Part shown: piece after piece, positions 7,793-16,504 of the stretch
How the letters are laid out: each line of letters opens with the position of its first letter
Numbering within the stretch: position 1 is the first letter of the stretch
From: AP-15 sp963762575
Lineage (GTDB): Bacteria; Pseudomonadota; Alphaproteobacteria; ATCC43930; CGMCC-115725
Direction of reading: 5' to 3'
Assembly (NCBI GenBank): GCA_963762575.1
Contig: CAVXLL010000017.1
Location: forward strand, 248,001-312,000
DNA: 64,000 nucleotides
Translations under genes and position numbers: made by a program
The notes under the pieces: model-generated
What the model was told of the DNA's origin: nothing
Databases searched by the model: none
Seen by the model: only the letters and a program-made list of their open reading frames with translations

Positions 7793-9012
7793 TGTGCCGC
7801 TCTCTCGCGCAGGGCGGCGTCATAGACTGCGAGCGTCTCGCGGGCGACGATGTCCTCGTCAAACTCGCGCTCGGCCAACGCGCGTCCGGCGCACCCCATG
7901 GCTTTGCGGCGCGCGGGATCGCCGGCGAGCGCGGCGATGGCGGCCGCCAATCCATTGACGTCACGCGGCGGCACCAGAAGACCGGTCTCGCCGGGGCGCA
8001 CGACCTCGCGGCAGCCGGGTACGTCGCTGGCGACAATGGGGCGCCCGCAAGCCGCCGCCTCGAGCAACGCTTTCGGCACGCCTTCGCCATAGGTCGAGGG
8101 CAGCACGGCGATTGCTGCCCGGCGCCACACGGCGCGGATATCGGCAACAGGGCCAAGCCACGCGATGGCCGGGGCGGTGGTCAGCGAAACCAGTGATTCC
8201 GCCGTTAACGCGCCACGGTTGTCGGGGTCGGCCGGTCCTGCGAGCAGCAGTTCGACCGGCAGGCCGCGCCCGCGGAGGAGTTCGATTGCGGCCACAGCGT
8301 CGAGCACGCCCTTGTCGCGCAGCATACGCGACACGAGCGCGACCGTGACGCTCGCGGCTTCGGGATCCGGTAGCGGACGAAAATGGTTACAGTCGACGCC
8401 CGAGCCTCTGATCAAAATGATGCGCTGCGGGGCAATCCCGAGTGCTATTAGAGCATCGCGGTCCTCCGGGTTCTGCACAACCACCCAACCTCGTTCTCTA
8501 CCCGCCGCGAGGCGCAGCGCGATACCCAGCCATGGCCGCCGCAATCTTGCCGCAACGTTTGCGGCCGAGAAAACGGAACCCATGCCCATTATCGAATCAA
8601 TCGCGACCGGAGCACTTTCTGAGGCCGGGAAGGCGAGGCGCCGGGCGATGCCGCCGAACAGCACCGGTTTGAGCGCGATGTGGTGGACAAGATCGGGCCG
8701 CTCGGCGCGATAGAGCCTGGCGATTTCGGAGATTGCCCGCGCCGCGCCAAGGAGCCCGTCCCCGCGCCGCCGCCAACCGATCGGGCGCAAGGCGAAACCC
8801 TCGTCGCGGATCCGATCGCCATCGGCGCGCACGCGGGTCGCGACGACAACATCGAAGCCGGCCGTCCGGGCAGCACGCGCCGCCGGCAGTCGATGCGAGC
8901 AGAAATACCAATCCTCGGTGACGAGAAAGAGGAGCTTTGGCCGCCGCGCCGCGGCGGGCGCCGTCGACTGTCGCGGCAGATTCAGCGGTTCTGTGATAGC
9001 GGATAGGGCCAC
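7786..9012 (-). CDS. Family 4 glycosyltransferase (GT-B fold)
   Basis: 408-residue cytoplasmic transferase. The N-terminal Rossmann-like half begins KLLFLVTEDWYFCSHRLP; the C-terminal donor-binding half contains VSRMLRDKGVLDAV, a LLAGPADPDN segment and the family signature PSTYGEGVPKALLEAAACGRPIVASDVPG (here given only as key blocks EGVPKALLEAAACG and ASDVPG) with the conserved Glu that contacts the nucleotide sugar. The sequence most resembles lipopolysaccharide or exopolysaccharide transferases of the WbpL/WecB neighbourhoods. It is divergent from a sugar epimerase gene whose start lies about 90 nt away, which supports a surface polysaccharide role. Donor and acceptor are unknown. Confidence 0.88.
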   Translation of the reverse strand: MALSAITEPLNLPRQSTAPAAARRPKLLFLVTEDWYFCSHRLPAARAARTAGFDVVVATRVRADGDRIRDEGFALRPIGWRRRGDGLLGAARAISEIARLYRAERPDLVHHIALKPVLFGGIARRLAFPASESAPVAIDSIMGMGSVFSAANVAARLRRPWLGIALRLAAGRERGWVVVQNPEDRDALIALGIAPQRIILIRGSGVDCNHFRPLPDPEAASVTVALVSRMLRDKGVLDAVAAIELLRGRGLPVELLLAGPADPDNRGALTAESLVSLTTAPAIAWLGPVADIRAVWRRAAIAVLPSTYGEGVPKALLEAAACGRPIVASDVPGCREVVRPGETGLLVPPRDVNGLAAAIAALAGDPARRKAMGCAGRALAEREFDEDIVARETLAVYDAALRERAAQW

Positions 9013-9101
9013 GTCGCAACGCCGGAGGGTGGGATCGGCATCAGGATCTCTCTAATGCATCTGCGTTGGGATCGGTTGCACAATCGGCGAGCGGGTGGCG
9101 T

Positions 9102-10037
9102 TTGGCACGAATCCTGGTGACTGGTGCGACCGGCTTCATCGGCCGCGCGCTGTGCGGCGGCCTCGTCGACCGCGGCCATGCCGTTCTCGGGCTATCCCGG
9201 CGTCCGGCAGAACCGATCCGGGGCGTCGATCTTCGCTCGATCGGAGATATCGGTCCCGCGACCGACTGGTCGCGGCATCTCGACCGTATCGACATCGTCG
9301 TGCATCTCGCCAGCCGCGCGCACCGTTCGGGGCAGGGCGCCGCAGATCAAACCGAGGCGAAGGCCGCGCGGGTCCTGGCGCATTCTGCTGCGACGGCCGG
9401 AGTGACCCGGCTGATCCATATGAGTTCGGTCCGGGCAATGGGCGAGGCCACGCGGCCTGGAGCGCCCTTTCGCGGGAGCGACCCGCCGTGCCCGCGCGAT
9501 CTCTATGGCCGCGGCAAGCTCGCGATCGAGCGCGCTCTGCAGGCGGCGGCGCAGGAAACCGGGATAGAGATCATCATTCTCCGTCCGCCCCTCGTTTACG
9601 GCCCCGGCGTGAAGGCAAATTTCCGGGCGCTGCTGCGGCTCGTCGCGAGCGGACTGCCGCTGCCTCTCGCCCGAATCGAAAATCGGCGAAGCCTGATCTT
9701 TATCGACAACCTCGTCGATCTGGTTGGCCGCGCTTGCCTGCATCCCGGCGCTGCCGGGCGCGTGCTATTGGCGCGCGACGCGGCCGACCTGTCGACCCCC
9801 GAGCTGATCCGGCTCCTCGCCGCAGGGCTGGGAAGGCCGGCCCGGCTCTTCGGTGTCCCGCGACCCGCTTTGGCCGCGCTTCGCCGTCTTCCGATGCTGG
9901 GGCCACTGTTCGCCCGGCTGACGCTCTCGCTGCAGGTCGACGATGCGGAGACCCGCACGGCGCTCGATTGGCGGCCCCCGGTTTCGCCCGAAATCGGGCT
10001 TCAAACGACGGCAATAGCCTTTCGCGCCCGGTCGTAA
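9102..10037 (+). CDS. NAD-dependent sugar epimerase/dehydratase (extended SDR)
   Basis: Extended short-chain dehydrogenase/reductase of about 311 residues. The NAD-binding motif TGATGFIGRAL is at the N terminus; HLASRAH, the Ser of MSSVRAMG and the catalytic YGRGK (YxxxK) follow, then RPPLVYGPGVKANF and a C-terminal substrate domain. All catalytic residues are present. The start is uncertain: TTG at 9102 gives the classical MARILVTGATG N terminus, while TTG at 9066 adds twelve unconserved residues. It is transcribed away from the glycosyltransferase, and together they look like a small surface-glycan pair acting on a nucleotide sugar. Confidence 0.87.
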   Translation: MARILVTGATGFIGRALCGGLVDRGHAVLGLSRRPAEPIRGVDLRSIGDIGPATDWSRHLDRIDIVVHLASRAHRSGQGAADQTEAKAARVLAHSAATAGVTRLIHMSSVRAMGEATRPGAPFRGSDPPCPRDLYGRGKLAIERALQAAAQETGIEIIILRPPLVYGPGVKANFRALLRLVASGLPLPLARIENRRSLIFIDNLVDLVGRACLHPGAAGRVLLARDAADLSTPELIRLLAAGLGRPARLFGVPRPALAALRRLPMLGPLFARLTLSLQVDDAETRTALDWRPPVSPEIGLQTTAIAFRARS

Positions 10038-10096
10038 CGAGAACCCGCCGGGCGCCGAGGTGTTCTCAGTGCGAGCCTCCGGAATGAGCCCGCCCG

Positions 10097-10420
10097 ATGC
10101 CCCACGTTACCGAAGACACCCTCTTGATCCGACACGCGCTAGCCTATGCCATCGAGCTTTACCGCGAGTTGAGCGAGGAGAATGGCGCCCCCAGCCTCGG
10201 CACGCAGAACCAGGTGGTGGATTTCATTCTGGCCGACCCCGAGCTGCGCGCGGCGGTTGCGCATTGGGGTCGCCTCTTCGACAGTGGCGAGGCGACGACC
10301 GCGCCGCCGCAGCGGTTGCCGCGCGACGCCGCCTACCGGCGGATCAGGGCTTTTCTCGAATCGATCATGGATCAACCGGTCTTTACTCGGCCCGGACAGG
10401 AGCCCCCAGATCGGCGCTGA
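10097..10420 (+). CDS. Hypothetical protein, 107 residues
   Basis: I do not recognise a family. The product is soluble and mostly helical, acidic at the N terminus (RHALAYAIELYRELSEENG) with a short PPQRLPRDAAYRRIRAF segment and a charged tail. Codon positions show the strong third-position GC typical of real genes here, and competing frames are arginine-rich. ATG at 10097 is the only good start. It ends 56 nt before the yajQ start, in the same direction, so it may form a small operon with it. Confidence 0.55.
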   Translation: MPHVTEDTLLIRHALAYAIELYRELSEENGAPSLGTQNQVVDFILADPELRAAVAHWGRLFDSGEATTAPPQRLPRDAAYRRIRAFLESIMDQPVFTRPGQEPPDRR

Positions 10421-10475
10421 TTTTGGATTTCCGGCACGCTATATCGGCGAAATGTCATCAAGTGAGGAGGCGGCC

Positions 10476-10961
10476 GTGCCGAGCTTCGACATCGTTTCGC
10501 GGATCGAGCTTGCCGAAGTCGACAACGCCCTTGCGGGAATAACGCGCGAGATCGGGACGCGCTTCGACTTCAAGGGCAGCAAATGCAAAGTCGAGCGTCA
10601 GGAGGGAGTGCTCAACGTCATCGCCGACGACGAGCTCAAGCTGAAGCAGATGCACGAGTTGTTGAAGGTGCATCTGACGCGCCGCAAGGTCGACGCCGCG
10701 GCTTTGGATTACAAAGCACCGGAGAAGGCGTCGGGCAACACGCTGAAGCAGACGATTGTGCTGCGGCAAGGCGTCGACGCCGATCTTGCCAGACAGCTGA
10801 TCCGCGAGATCAAGGACAGCAAGCTGAAGGTGCAGGTATCGATCCAGGGCGACGAGCTGCGCGTCACCGGCAAGAAGCGCGATGATCTGCAGGCGGTGAT
10901 CGCCGTGGCCCGCGGCATGAAGATCGAGCAGCCCCTACAATATGTCAATTTTCGAGACTAG
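10476..10961 (+). CDS. yajQ: YajQ-family nucleotide-binding protein
   Basis: 161-residue member of the YajQ/UPF0234 family, small ferredoxin-like-fold proteins reported to bind cyclic di-GMP or other nucleotides and to influence transcription. The N terminus PSFDIVSRIELAEVDNAL, the RFDFKGSK block and the C-terminal KKRDDLQAVIA are all family hallmarks. Upstream the frame is open much further, but the true start is GTG 10476: it yields the classical MPSFDIVS N terminus and is preceded by GAGGAGG at ideal spacing. An ATG at 10452 is less likely. Confidence 0.94.
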   Translation: MPSFDIVSRIELAEVDNALAGITREIGTRFDFKGSKCKVERQEGVLNVIADDELKLKQMHELLKVHLTRRKVDAAALDYKAPEKASGNTLKQTIVLRQGVDADLARQLIREIKDSKLKVQVSIQGDELRVTGKKRDDLQAVIAVARGMKIEQPLQYVNFRD

Positions 10962-11034
10962 CGGCGGCCGGCCGCTGATTGTTTTGTCGAAAACCAGGGG
11001 TTAGGTTCTCTTCAGATATGGGGAGGGCAATCCG

Positions 11035-11961
11035 ATGCGGCTGGGTTTTGTCGGCACGGGGACGATGGGTGCGCCGATGGCGGGCTGTCTGATCGATGCC
11101 GGCCACCAGCTGACGGTCTACGACGTCAAGTCCGATGCCACCGCCGCGCTTTGCGCCCGCGGCGCCCGCTCGGCCGAAGATCCGGCTGCGGTAGCCCGCG
11201 GGAGCGAGGTCGTCTTCACGTCACTGCCCGGCCCTGCGGAGGTGGAACAGGCCGCGCTCGACCCGGTGTCCGGGATCCTTGCAGGGTTGCAACAGGGCGG
11301 CGTCTATATCGACATGACCACGAATGCGCCGGCGGTGGCACGCCGCGTCGCCGAGGCTTGCCGGGTGCGCGGCGTCGACATGCTCGACGCGCCGGTCAGC
11401 GGGCGTCCCCCGACGATGACGGTGATGGTTGGCGGTGACGAGGCGGTCTTCGCTCGCTACCGGCCGCTGCTCGCGGCGATGTCCGGGAACATCTTCTATG
11501 TTGGCGGGCCAGGTGCCGGCTGCACCGCCAAGCTCGTCACCCAGTATCTCGGCTATACCAATTTCGTCGCGGCGCTCGAAGGAATGCTGATCGGCGCCAA
11601 GGCGGGGATCGATCTCGGCACCCTGGCGCAAATCGTCCCGCTCAGCGCCGGCGCCAGCCGGACCTTCGACAACATCCCGCGCTCGGTATTGCCAGGCTCG
11701 TTCACTGCCGGTGGAACCCTCGATATCGTCGCGAAGGATCTCGACCTTGCCTGCGACCTGGCGCGTGAGGTCGGTGCGCCCGCCCATCTGGGACTCCTCG
11801 CGCATGACGTGCTGAGCCGCGCGCAAGCGCAGGGCTGGGGGCAGGAAGGCTTTCCGATCGCCGCGCGGATCCTCGAGGCGATAGCGGGCGCCGAGCTTCG
11901 CGCGCCGGCCGCGGACGTGCCCGGCTATCAGACGCAAGACCCCAGACGGGACAGAACCTAG
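11035..11961 (+). CDS. NAD(P)-dependent beta-hydroxyacid dehydrogenase (3-hydroxyisobutyrate dehydrogenase family)
   Basis: 308-residue dehydrogenase with a GFVGTGTMGAPMA dinucleotide-binding motif at the N terminus, the family DAPVSG block at about 118-123 and the catalytic Lys at about residue 166 (GCTAKLVTQYL). The substrate loop after DAPVSG reads RPPTMTVMVGG instead of the usual Gly-Ala-rich sequence, so the substrate is probably not plain 3-hydroxyisobutyrate. GGGAGGG lies eight bases before the ATG. It is 9 nt upstream of the Rieske oxygenase gene, so the two almost certainly form an operon that oxidises one substrate. Confidence 0.9.
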   Translation: MRLGFVGTGTMGAPMAGCLIDAGHQLTVYDVKSDATAALCARGARSAEDPAAVARGSEVVFTSLPGPAEVEQAALDPVSGILAGLQQGGVYIDMTTNAPAVARRVAEACRVRGVDMLDAPVSGRPPTMTVMVGGDEAVFARYRPLLAAMSGNIFYVGGPGAGCTAKLVTQYLGYTNFVAALEGMLIGAKAGIDLGTLAQIVPLSAGASRTFDNIPRSVLPGSFTAGGTLDIVAKDLDLACDLAREVGAPAHLGLLAHDVLSRAQAQGWGQEGFPIAARILEAIAGAELRAPAADVPGYQTQDPRRDRT

Positions 11962-11970
11962 GAGGCGGCG

Positions 11971-13374
11971 ATGGCGACCGAACGGGCGGCGGGGTATCGC
12001 AAGGGTCTCGTCGATGTGGCGGCGGGACAGATCAGCCGCGAGATCTTTGTGAATGACGAGATCTACCGCGAGGAATTGGAGCGGGTGTTCGCCCGGTCCT
12101 GGCTCTTTGTTGGGCATGAGAGCCAAATCCCGAACCCCGGCGATTTCTTCGTTTCGGCAATGGGCGAGGAATTGGTGATCCTGTGCCGCGATCGGGTGGG
12201 TCAGATCCACGTGTTCCTCAATTCCTGCCGCCACCGCGGCATGAAAGTGTGTCGCTATGACGAGGGCAGCACCGCCGTCTTCACCTGCCCCTATCACGGC
12301 TGGAGCTACTCGACTGACGGCAGGCTCGTCGGCGTCCCCTATTTCCGCGAGGCCTATCGCTCGCAGCTCGACCGCTCGCAATGGGGCCTGGTCGAGGTCG
12401 CGCAATCGTGCAACTACAAGGGCTCGGTCTGGGCGACCTGGGACCCCGCCGCGCCGCCGTTTCTCGAATATCTCGGCGAGTTCGCGACCTTTCTCGATCT
12501 AATCCTCGACGGCTGGGATGGGCGCGAGGGCCAGGCCGAGGTGTTGTGCGGGGTTCAGAAATGGCTGATCCCGTGCAATTGGAAATTCCCGGCGGAGAAC
12601 TTCAGCGGCGACGCCTACCACAATATCAGCCACCGCTCGGTCGACCTCGTCGGCATTGGCCCCAGCGGTCAGAGCCGTCGCGACATACCGGAGCGGATGA
12701 TCAGCCGCCGGCTGCATGTCTGCATTCCCGACCGCGGCCACCAGACGATCGTCTATGTATTGCCGAAGGACCAGCCGACCCCGCCGGCCTACCAGAACTC
12801 GCCGGAAGTCGCCGAATATTTCCGGCATTGCGAAGAGGAACGGCGCCGCCGCCGCACCGATCCCCGCGCCAGACTGATCGGCGCCCCCGGCGAAATCTTC
12901 CCCAACACGGCGCTGTTGCCGCGCCAGCCGCGCACGATCGCGGTCTGGCATCCGCGGGGGCCGCACCAGACCGAGGTATGGCGCTGGTTTCTGGTCGACC
13001 GTGAGGCCCCGGCCGAGGTGAAGCAGTTCCTGCGCGACTATTACATCCGCTATTCGGGCCCGGCGGGCCTGACCGAGCAGGACGACATGGAGAACTGGAA
13101 CTACGCCCATGCCGCAAGCCGCGGCACGATCGCCCGCCGCCACCCCTATTGCTACGAGCAGGGCATCGGCTGCGCCGTCGAGGACTGGGAATGGGACGGG
13201 CTGCGCCTGCCGGGACGGGTCGTCGAGATCACCCAGGCCCAGTCGAGCGAAGAGCCGATGCGCAACCTCTACCGCCGCTGGGCCCAGTTCATGGAAGCCG
13301 ACGGCTGGGACGACCTCGCCACCTGGCGCAGTGAGGAAAGGCGCCGATCACCCTCAGCGAACGCGGCCGCCTAG
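11971..13374 (+). CDS. Rieske aromatic-ring-hydroxylating oxygenase, large subunit
   Basis: 467-residue oxygenase alpha subunit. The Rieske [2Fe-2S] ligands are Cys86-x-His88 (SCRHRG) and Cys106-x2-His109 (CPYHGWSYSTDG). The mononuclear iron site is seen in the NWKFPAENFSGDAYHNISH block, which provides the bridging Asp and the two His ligands, with a later Asp/Glu in the C-terminal domain (EQDDMENWN). It is expected to work with a ferredoxin reductase and perhaps a small beta subunit, neither of which is in the window. AGGAGG precedes the ATG. The HIBADH-like dehydrogenase immediately upstream may oxidise a downstream intermediate. Substrate unknown. Confidence 0.92.
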   Translation: MATERAAGYRKGLVDVAAGQISREIFVNDEIYREELERVFARSWLFVGHESQIPNPGDFFVSAMGEELVILCRDRVGQIHVFLNSCRHRGMKVCRYDEGSTAVFTCPYHGWSYSTDGRLVGVPYFREAYRSQLDRSQWGLVEVAQSCNYKGSVWATWDPAAPPFLEYLGEFATFLDLILDGWDGREGQAEVLCGVQKWLIPCNWKFPAENFSGDAYHNISHRSVDLVGIGPSGQSRRDIPERMISRRLHVCIPDRGHQTIVYVLPKDQPTPPAYQNSPEVAEYFRHCEEERRRRRTDPRARLIGAPGEIFPNTALLPRQPRTIAVWHPRGPHQTEVWRWFLVDREAPAEVKQFLRDYYIRYSGPAGLTEQDDMENWNYAHAASRGTIARRHPYCYEQGIGCAVEDWEWDGLRLPGRVVEITQAQSSEEPMRNLYRRWAQFMEADGWDDLATWRSEERRRSPSANAAA

Positions 13375-13434
13375 GGGTGTGAAGTCAATCGCCGACGCTG
13401 CCCGCACCTACACCTTTGGCGTGTCTCGCCGACT

Positions 13435-14238
13435 TCATCCCCAGGGATTGCGTGGCCGGATCTGCCGGCGGCCGGCTTGCGGCACCGAGCCGCGAGAGGA
13501 GGTCCGGCCGGCAAAGCCGCGCGGGGGAGCGATAGCGAAGGCCTGGCTGCGGGGCGGCTGCAGCAACGTTACACCGCTCGGGCGCAGCACGATGACCAGA
13601 ACCAATCCGGTGACGAAGCCGCCGACATGTGCCCAGAACGCCACGCCCGGGCGGCCGGGGGCCGCCATCAGGCCGCTTACCAGCTGCATCGTGAACCACA
13701 GGCCGAGCATCGCCCAGGCCGGCACGTTGACGATGCGAAAGAAGATCACGATCCACACAAAGCAGCGCACATTCGCGCCGGGGTGGAGTAGAAGATAGGC
13801 GCCGAGGACACCGGCGATCGCGCCGCTCGCTCCGACCATCGGAATGTGAGAAGTCGGGTTCGAGTACGCTTGGGCGAGCGCCGCTACGGTGCCGCAAGTC
13901 AGATAAAGCAACAGATAGCGCCCGCGTCCGAGCATATCCTCGACGTTATTTCCGAAAATCCACAGATAGAGCATGTTGCCGAGGAGATGGAACCAGCCGC
14001 CGTGCAGAAACATGCTGGTCAGCACTGTCGCCCAAGGAGCCAATACCTGGTAGCTCCGCGGCGGATGCCAGAGCCTGAACAGCTCCGCCGGAATCATGCC
14101 GTAGGCATAAAGAATGAAATGCTCGTTGTGACCGAGCTGCCATAAAAACGCGCCGGTGCACGTGCCGATCAGGAAATAGGTGAGGATCGGCGGGTTGACG
14201 GTAGGATTGTCGTCAGACAGCGGGACGGCAAAGATCAT
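13435..14238 (-). CDS. Rhomboid-family intramembrane serine protease
   Basis: 267-residue polytopic membrane protein with six or more predicted helices. The catalytic dyad is visible: Ser138 in the GASGAIAG motif and His204 in FWAHVGGF. The oxyanion-hole residues His84 and Asn88 are in WFHLLGNMLYLW, and the loop preceding it carries the usual FLHGGWFH. The last 45 residues are a basic, Pro/Gln-rich cytoplasmic tail. It should cleave transmembrane substrates in the inner membrane. It sits downstream of no obvious partner; the thiG gene follows on the same strand side with a 48-nt gap. Confidence 0.93.
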   Translation of the reverse strand: MIFAVPLSDDNPTVNPPILTYFLIGTCTGAFLWQLGHNEHFILYAYGMIPAELFRLWHPPRSYQVLAPWATVLTSMFLHGGWFHLLGNMLYLWIFGNNVEDMLGRGRYLLLYLTCGTVAALAQAYSNPTSHIPMVGASGAIAGVLGAYLLLHPGANVRCFVWIVIFFRIVNVPAWAMLGLWFTMQLVSGLMAAPGRPGVAFWAHVGGFVTGLVLVIVLRPSGVTLLQPPRSQAFAIAPPRGFAGRTSSRGSVPQAGRRQIRPRNPWG

Positions 14239-14261
14239 GCCGAGGACCCGCCGATGGCGCG

Positions 14262-14279
14262 GACGCCCCGCAGGGCGTC
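14262..14279 (-). terminator. Short hairpin downstream of thiG
   Basis: GACGCCC and GGGCGTC form a 7-bp perfect stem with a 4-base loop, located 8 nt past the thiG stop on the minus strand. It could mark the end of the thi operon, but no T-run follows, so a Rho-independent terminator is not established; it may instead protect the 3' end. Confidence 0.3.
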
Positions 14280-14286
14280 TGTGCGG

Positions 14287-15057
14287 TCAGGAGCCGACGA
14301 GGCCGAGTTGCGGGCTCGACGGTTCGGCAAAACGGCGCTTTGGTATGCGGCCGGCGAGCCGTGCGAGGCGTCCGGCTTCCACTGCGGCGCGCATCGCGGC
14401 GGCCATCCGGCGCGGATCACGGGATTGGGCAATAGCGGTGTCGACCATCACCGCGTCGCATCCGAGCTCCATCGCAAAGGCGGCATCGGAAGCAGTCCCG
14501 ATGCCCGCGTCCAACACCACGGGGACCGGGCTGCGCGAGCAGATCAGCTCGATCGCTGTCGGGTTCGCAATACCCATGCCCGAACCGATCAGCGATCCGA
14601 GCGGCATGACCGCCGCGCATCCGACATCGGCCAGCTTTTGGCAGGTAACCGGGTCTTCGTTGCAATAGGGGAGCACCGTAAAGCCTTTGCGGACCAGTTC
14701 CTCGGCGGCATGAAGGAGCTGCTCGACATCGGGGTAAAGCAGTTCGCGGTCGCCGATCAACTCGAGCTTGACCCAATTTGTTTCGAGAGCTTCGCGCGCC
14801 AGCTCGGCGGTCAGAATGGCGTCTCGCGCCGTGACGCACCCGGCGGTGTTCGGCAACAGCCGGTATTTGCCGCCGAGAACATCGACCAGACTCTCGGCAT
14901 AGCCCTCCAGGCTGATGCGGCGGATCGATGCAGTGACCAATTCCGCGCCGCTCGCTTCGAGGCAATCGAGCATCACCTGTTGGTTCGGATAACGAGCCGT
15001 ACCGACGATCAGCCGGGAGGAAAGCGAGGTGCCAGCAATCGTAAACGGATCGGTCAT
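14287..15057 (-). CDS. thiG: Thiazole synthase
   Basis: TIM-barrel enzyme forming the thiamine thiazole phosphate from deoxyxylulose-5-phosphate, dehydroglycine and ThiS-thiocarboxylate. At 256 residues it is full length. The Schiff-base lysine is Lys97 in TNWVKLELIGD; other hallmarks are GTARYPN, RRISLEGY, LPNTAGC, and the phosphate-binding MPLGSLIGSGMGI and DAGIGTASDAA blocks. It is the third gene of the thiO-thiS-thiG operon, and its substrate DXP is the product of the dxs gene in this window. Expression is expected to follow the TPP riboswitch upstream of thiO. Confidence 0.97.
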   Translation of the reverse strand: MTDPFTIAGTSLSSRLIVGTARYPNQQVMLDCLEASGAELVTASIRRISLEGYAESLVDVLGGKYRLLPNTAGCVTARDAILTAELAREALETNWVKLELIGDRELLYPDVEQLLHAAEELVRKGFTVLPYCNEDPVTCQKLADVGCAAVMPLGSLIGSGMGIANPTAIELICSRSPVPVVLDAGIGTASDAAFAMELGCDAVMVDTAIAQSRDPRRMAAAMRAAVEAGRLARLAGRIPKRRFAEPSSPQLGLVGS

Positions 15058-15099
15058 CGGCGATTTTCCTGCTGAAATTCTCTCTGCTCGGAGCCGGCC

Positions 15100-15303
15100 T
15101 CAACCGCCCGAAAACGGGCGGACGATCTCGACATCGTCACCGGGTCCGAGGGGTTTGGACGACCATTCGGAACGGCGGACTACGGAACCGTTGACAGCAA
15201 CGGCGACAAACCGGGCGGCAGGATCGACATCTCGGAACGCCAGCAGTTCGCTCACGGTCGTGACCGCGAACTCCTCTTCCACGCCATTGACCTTGAGCCG
15301 CAT
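15100..15303 (-). CDS. thiS: Sulfur carrier protein ThiS
   Basis: 67-residue ubiquitin-like sulfur carrier ending in the required Gly-Gly (RPFSGG), which is adenylated and thiocarboxylated to deliver sulfur to ThiG. The beta-grasp pattern is clear: MRLKVNGVE, the VSELLAF helix, AVAVNGSVV and PGDDVEIVRP. Its ATG overlaps the thiO stop as TGATG, indicating tight coupling. The thiG start follows after 42 nt. Confidence 0.95.
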   Translation of the reverse strand: MRLKVNGVEEEFAVTTVSELLAFRDVDPAARFVAVAVNGSVVRRSEWSSKPLGPGDDVEIVRPFSGG

Positions 15304-16493
15304 CAGCGGACCTCCGCGGCGATGCCGTACCCTATAGTTGTGCCAGAGTGGCGGTCGTTATTGCTGAATTGCTCGGGGGTGAACGGCCGAACCGCCTCAG
15401 GCAGATGGCCTGTCAATACAAAGGCGCTGACTGCGTCGGCCGTCAGCGGCGTTAGCAGAATTCCGTTGCGATGGTGCCCGGTTGCGACGACCAGCCCGTC
15501 TACCCCGCTTGGACCCAGCAATGGGGCATCGTCTCGCGAACCGGGACGGAAGCCCACCCAAGTCTCGGCCACCGTAAGCTCCTCGATGCCCGGAACCGCG
15601 CGCCAAGCGCCCTCGATCAGCGCCAGCAGGCCGCCTGCCGTGATCGTGTCGTCGAAGCCGCGCTCCTCTACGGTCCCGCCCACCACGAGCCGCCCGCCCC
15701 GGCGCGGCACCAAATAGCCCCGCGGAAGCCAAATGACATGGTGCAGCAGCGGGTTCGCCGGATCCATGCTCAACGCCAACATCTGACCCTTTATCGGACG
15801 GACCGGGGGGAGATGAATTGCCGGAATTCCGCCGATCTCGCGCGACCAGGCCCCGGCAGCCAGCACGACAACATCTGCAGGTTCGCGGCGGTGCTCGGTC
15901 ATCGCTGCGGTTGCACGCCCGCCGAAGATTTCAACCTCTCGGACCGCATCGTGCTCGTAAAGTATGGCTCCAGCCTTGCGGGCCGCCTTGGCGAGAGCTG
16001 CGACGAGCCGGCGGTTGTCGACTTGATGATCTCGCGGGCTGAAGACTGCGCCAGCGATGCCCGGCCGCAAGTGCGGCTCTCGTCGCCGCGCCTCCGCCCC
16101 CGACAGCCATTCGAGATCGAGCCCGAGGCTCTTTTGAAAATCAAAGGTGAAGCGCAGCTGCTCGGCATCGTCGCGGGTCAGAGCGACGACTATCGTACCC
16201 TCGTCCCGATAGCCGACCGAGATGCCGGATACCGCCTCGAGTTCGCGCGCGAAATCCGGCCACATGCGCTGGCTTTCGAGCGTCAAGGCGAGCAGCGTCT
16301 CCTCGCCGGGCTCGGTCTCGACCGCGGCGGCCAGCATTCCCGCAGCCGCCCAGCTCGCGCCGCGTCCGGCCTCGGCACGGTCGTAGACGGCAACCGAGCA
16401 ACCCGCTTGGGCAAGCCGCCAGGCAATCCCCAAACCCATGACCCCGGCGCCGATGATGACGGTCTTCGGGCGAAACGACGATACGCTAATCAA
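15303..16493 (-). CDS. thiO: Glycine oxidase (thiamine biosynthesis FAD-dependent oxidase)
   Basis: FAD-dependent amine oxidase that converts glycine to the dehydroglycine needed by ThiG. The FAD motif VIIGAGVMGLGIAWRLAQAG is at the N terminus; a GRGASWAAAGML block, the RPIKGQML strand and the C-terminal ATGHHRNGILLTP block with the conserved His-Arg are typical of ThiO. The frame is open further upstream but there it runs through the TPP riboswitch; TTG at 16493 is the only start that gives a normal N terminus. It is the first gene of the thi operon and lies about 12 nt behind the riboswitch. Confidence 0.93.
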   Translation of the reverse strand: MISVSSFRPKTVIIGAGVMGLGIAWRLAQAGCSVAVYDRAEAGRGASWAAAGMLAAAVETEPGEETLLALTLESQRMWPDFARELEAVSGISVGYRDEGTIVVALTRDDAEQLRFTFDFQKSLGLDLEWLSGAEARRREPHLRPGIAGAVFSPRDHQVDNRRLVAALAKAARKAGAILYEHDAVREVEIFGGRATAAMTEHRREPADVVVLAAGAWSREIGGIPAIHLPPVRPIKGQMLALSMDPANPLLHHVIWLPRGYLVPRRGGRLVVGGTVEERGFDDTITAGGLLALIEGAWRAVPGIEELTVAETWVGFRPGSRDDAPLLGPSGVDGLVVATGHHRNGILLTPLTADAVSAFVLTGHLPEAVRPFTPEQFSNNDRHSGTTIGYGIAAEVR

Positions 16494-16504
16494 CCCGGTG
16501 ATAG

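Noticed and set aside
9098..9115. TTTGGCACGAATCCTGG as a sigma-54 -24 element
   Set aside because: The -12 TTGC is absent at the required spacing and the site lies at the start of the epimerase coding sequence.
11221..12405. 394-residue minus-strand frame across the dehydrogenase and Rieske genes
   Set aside because: It spans two clear plus-strand genes and has no recognisable domain; shadow frame.
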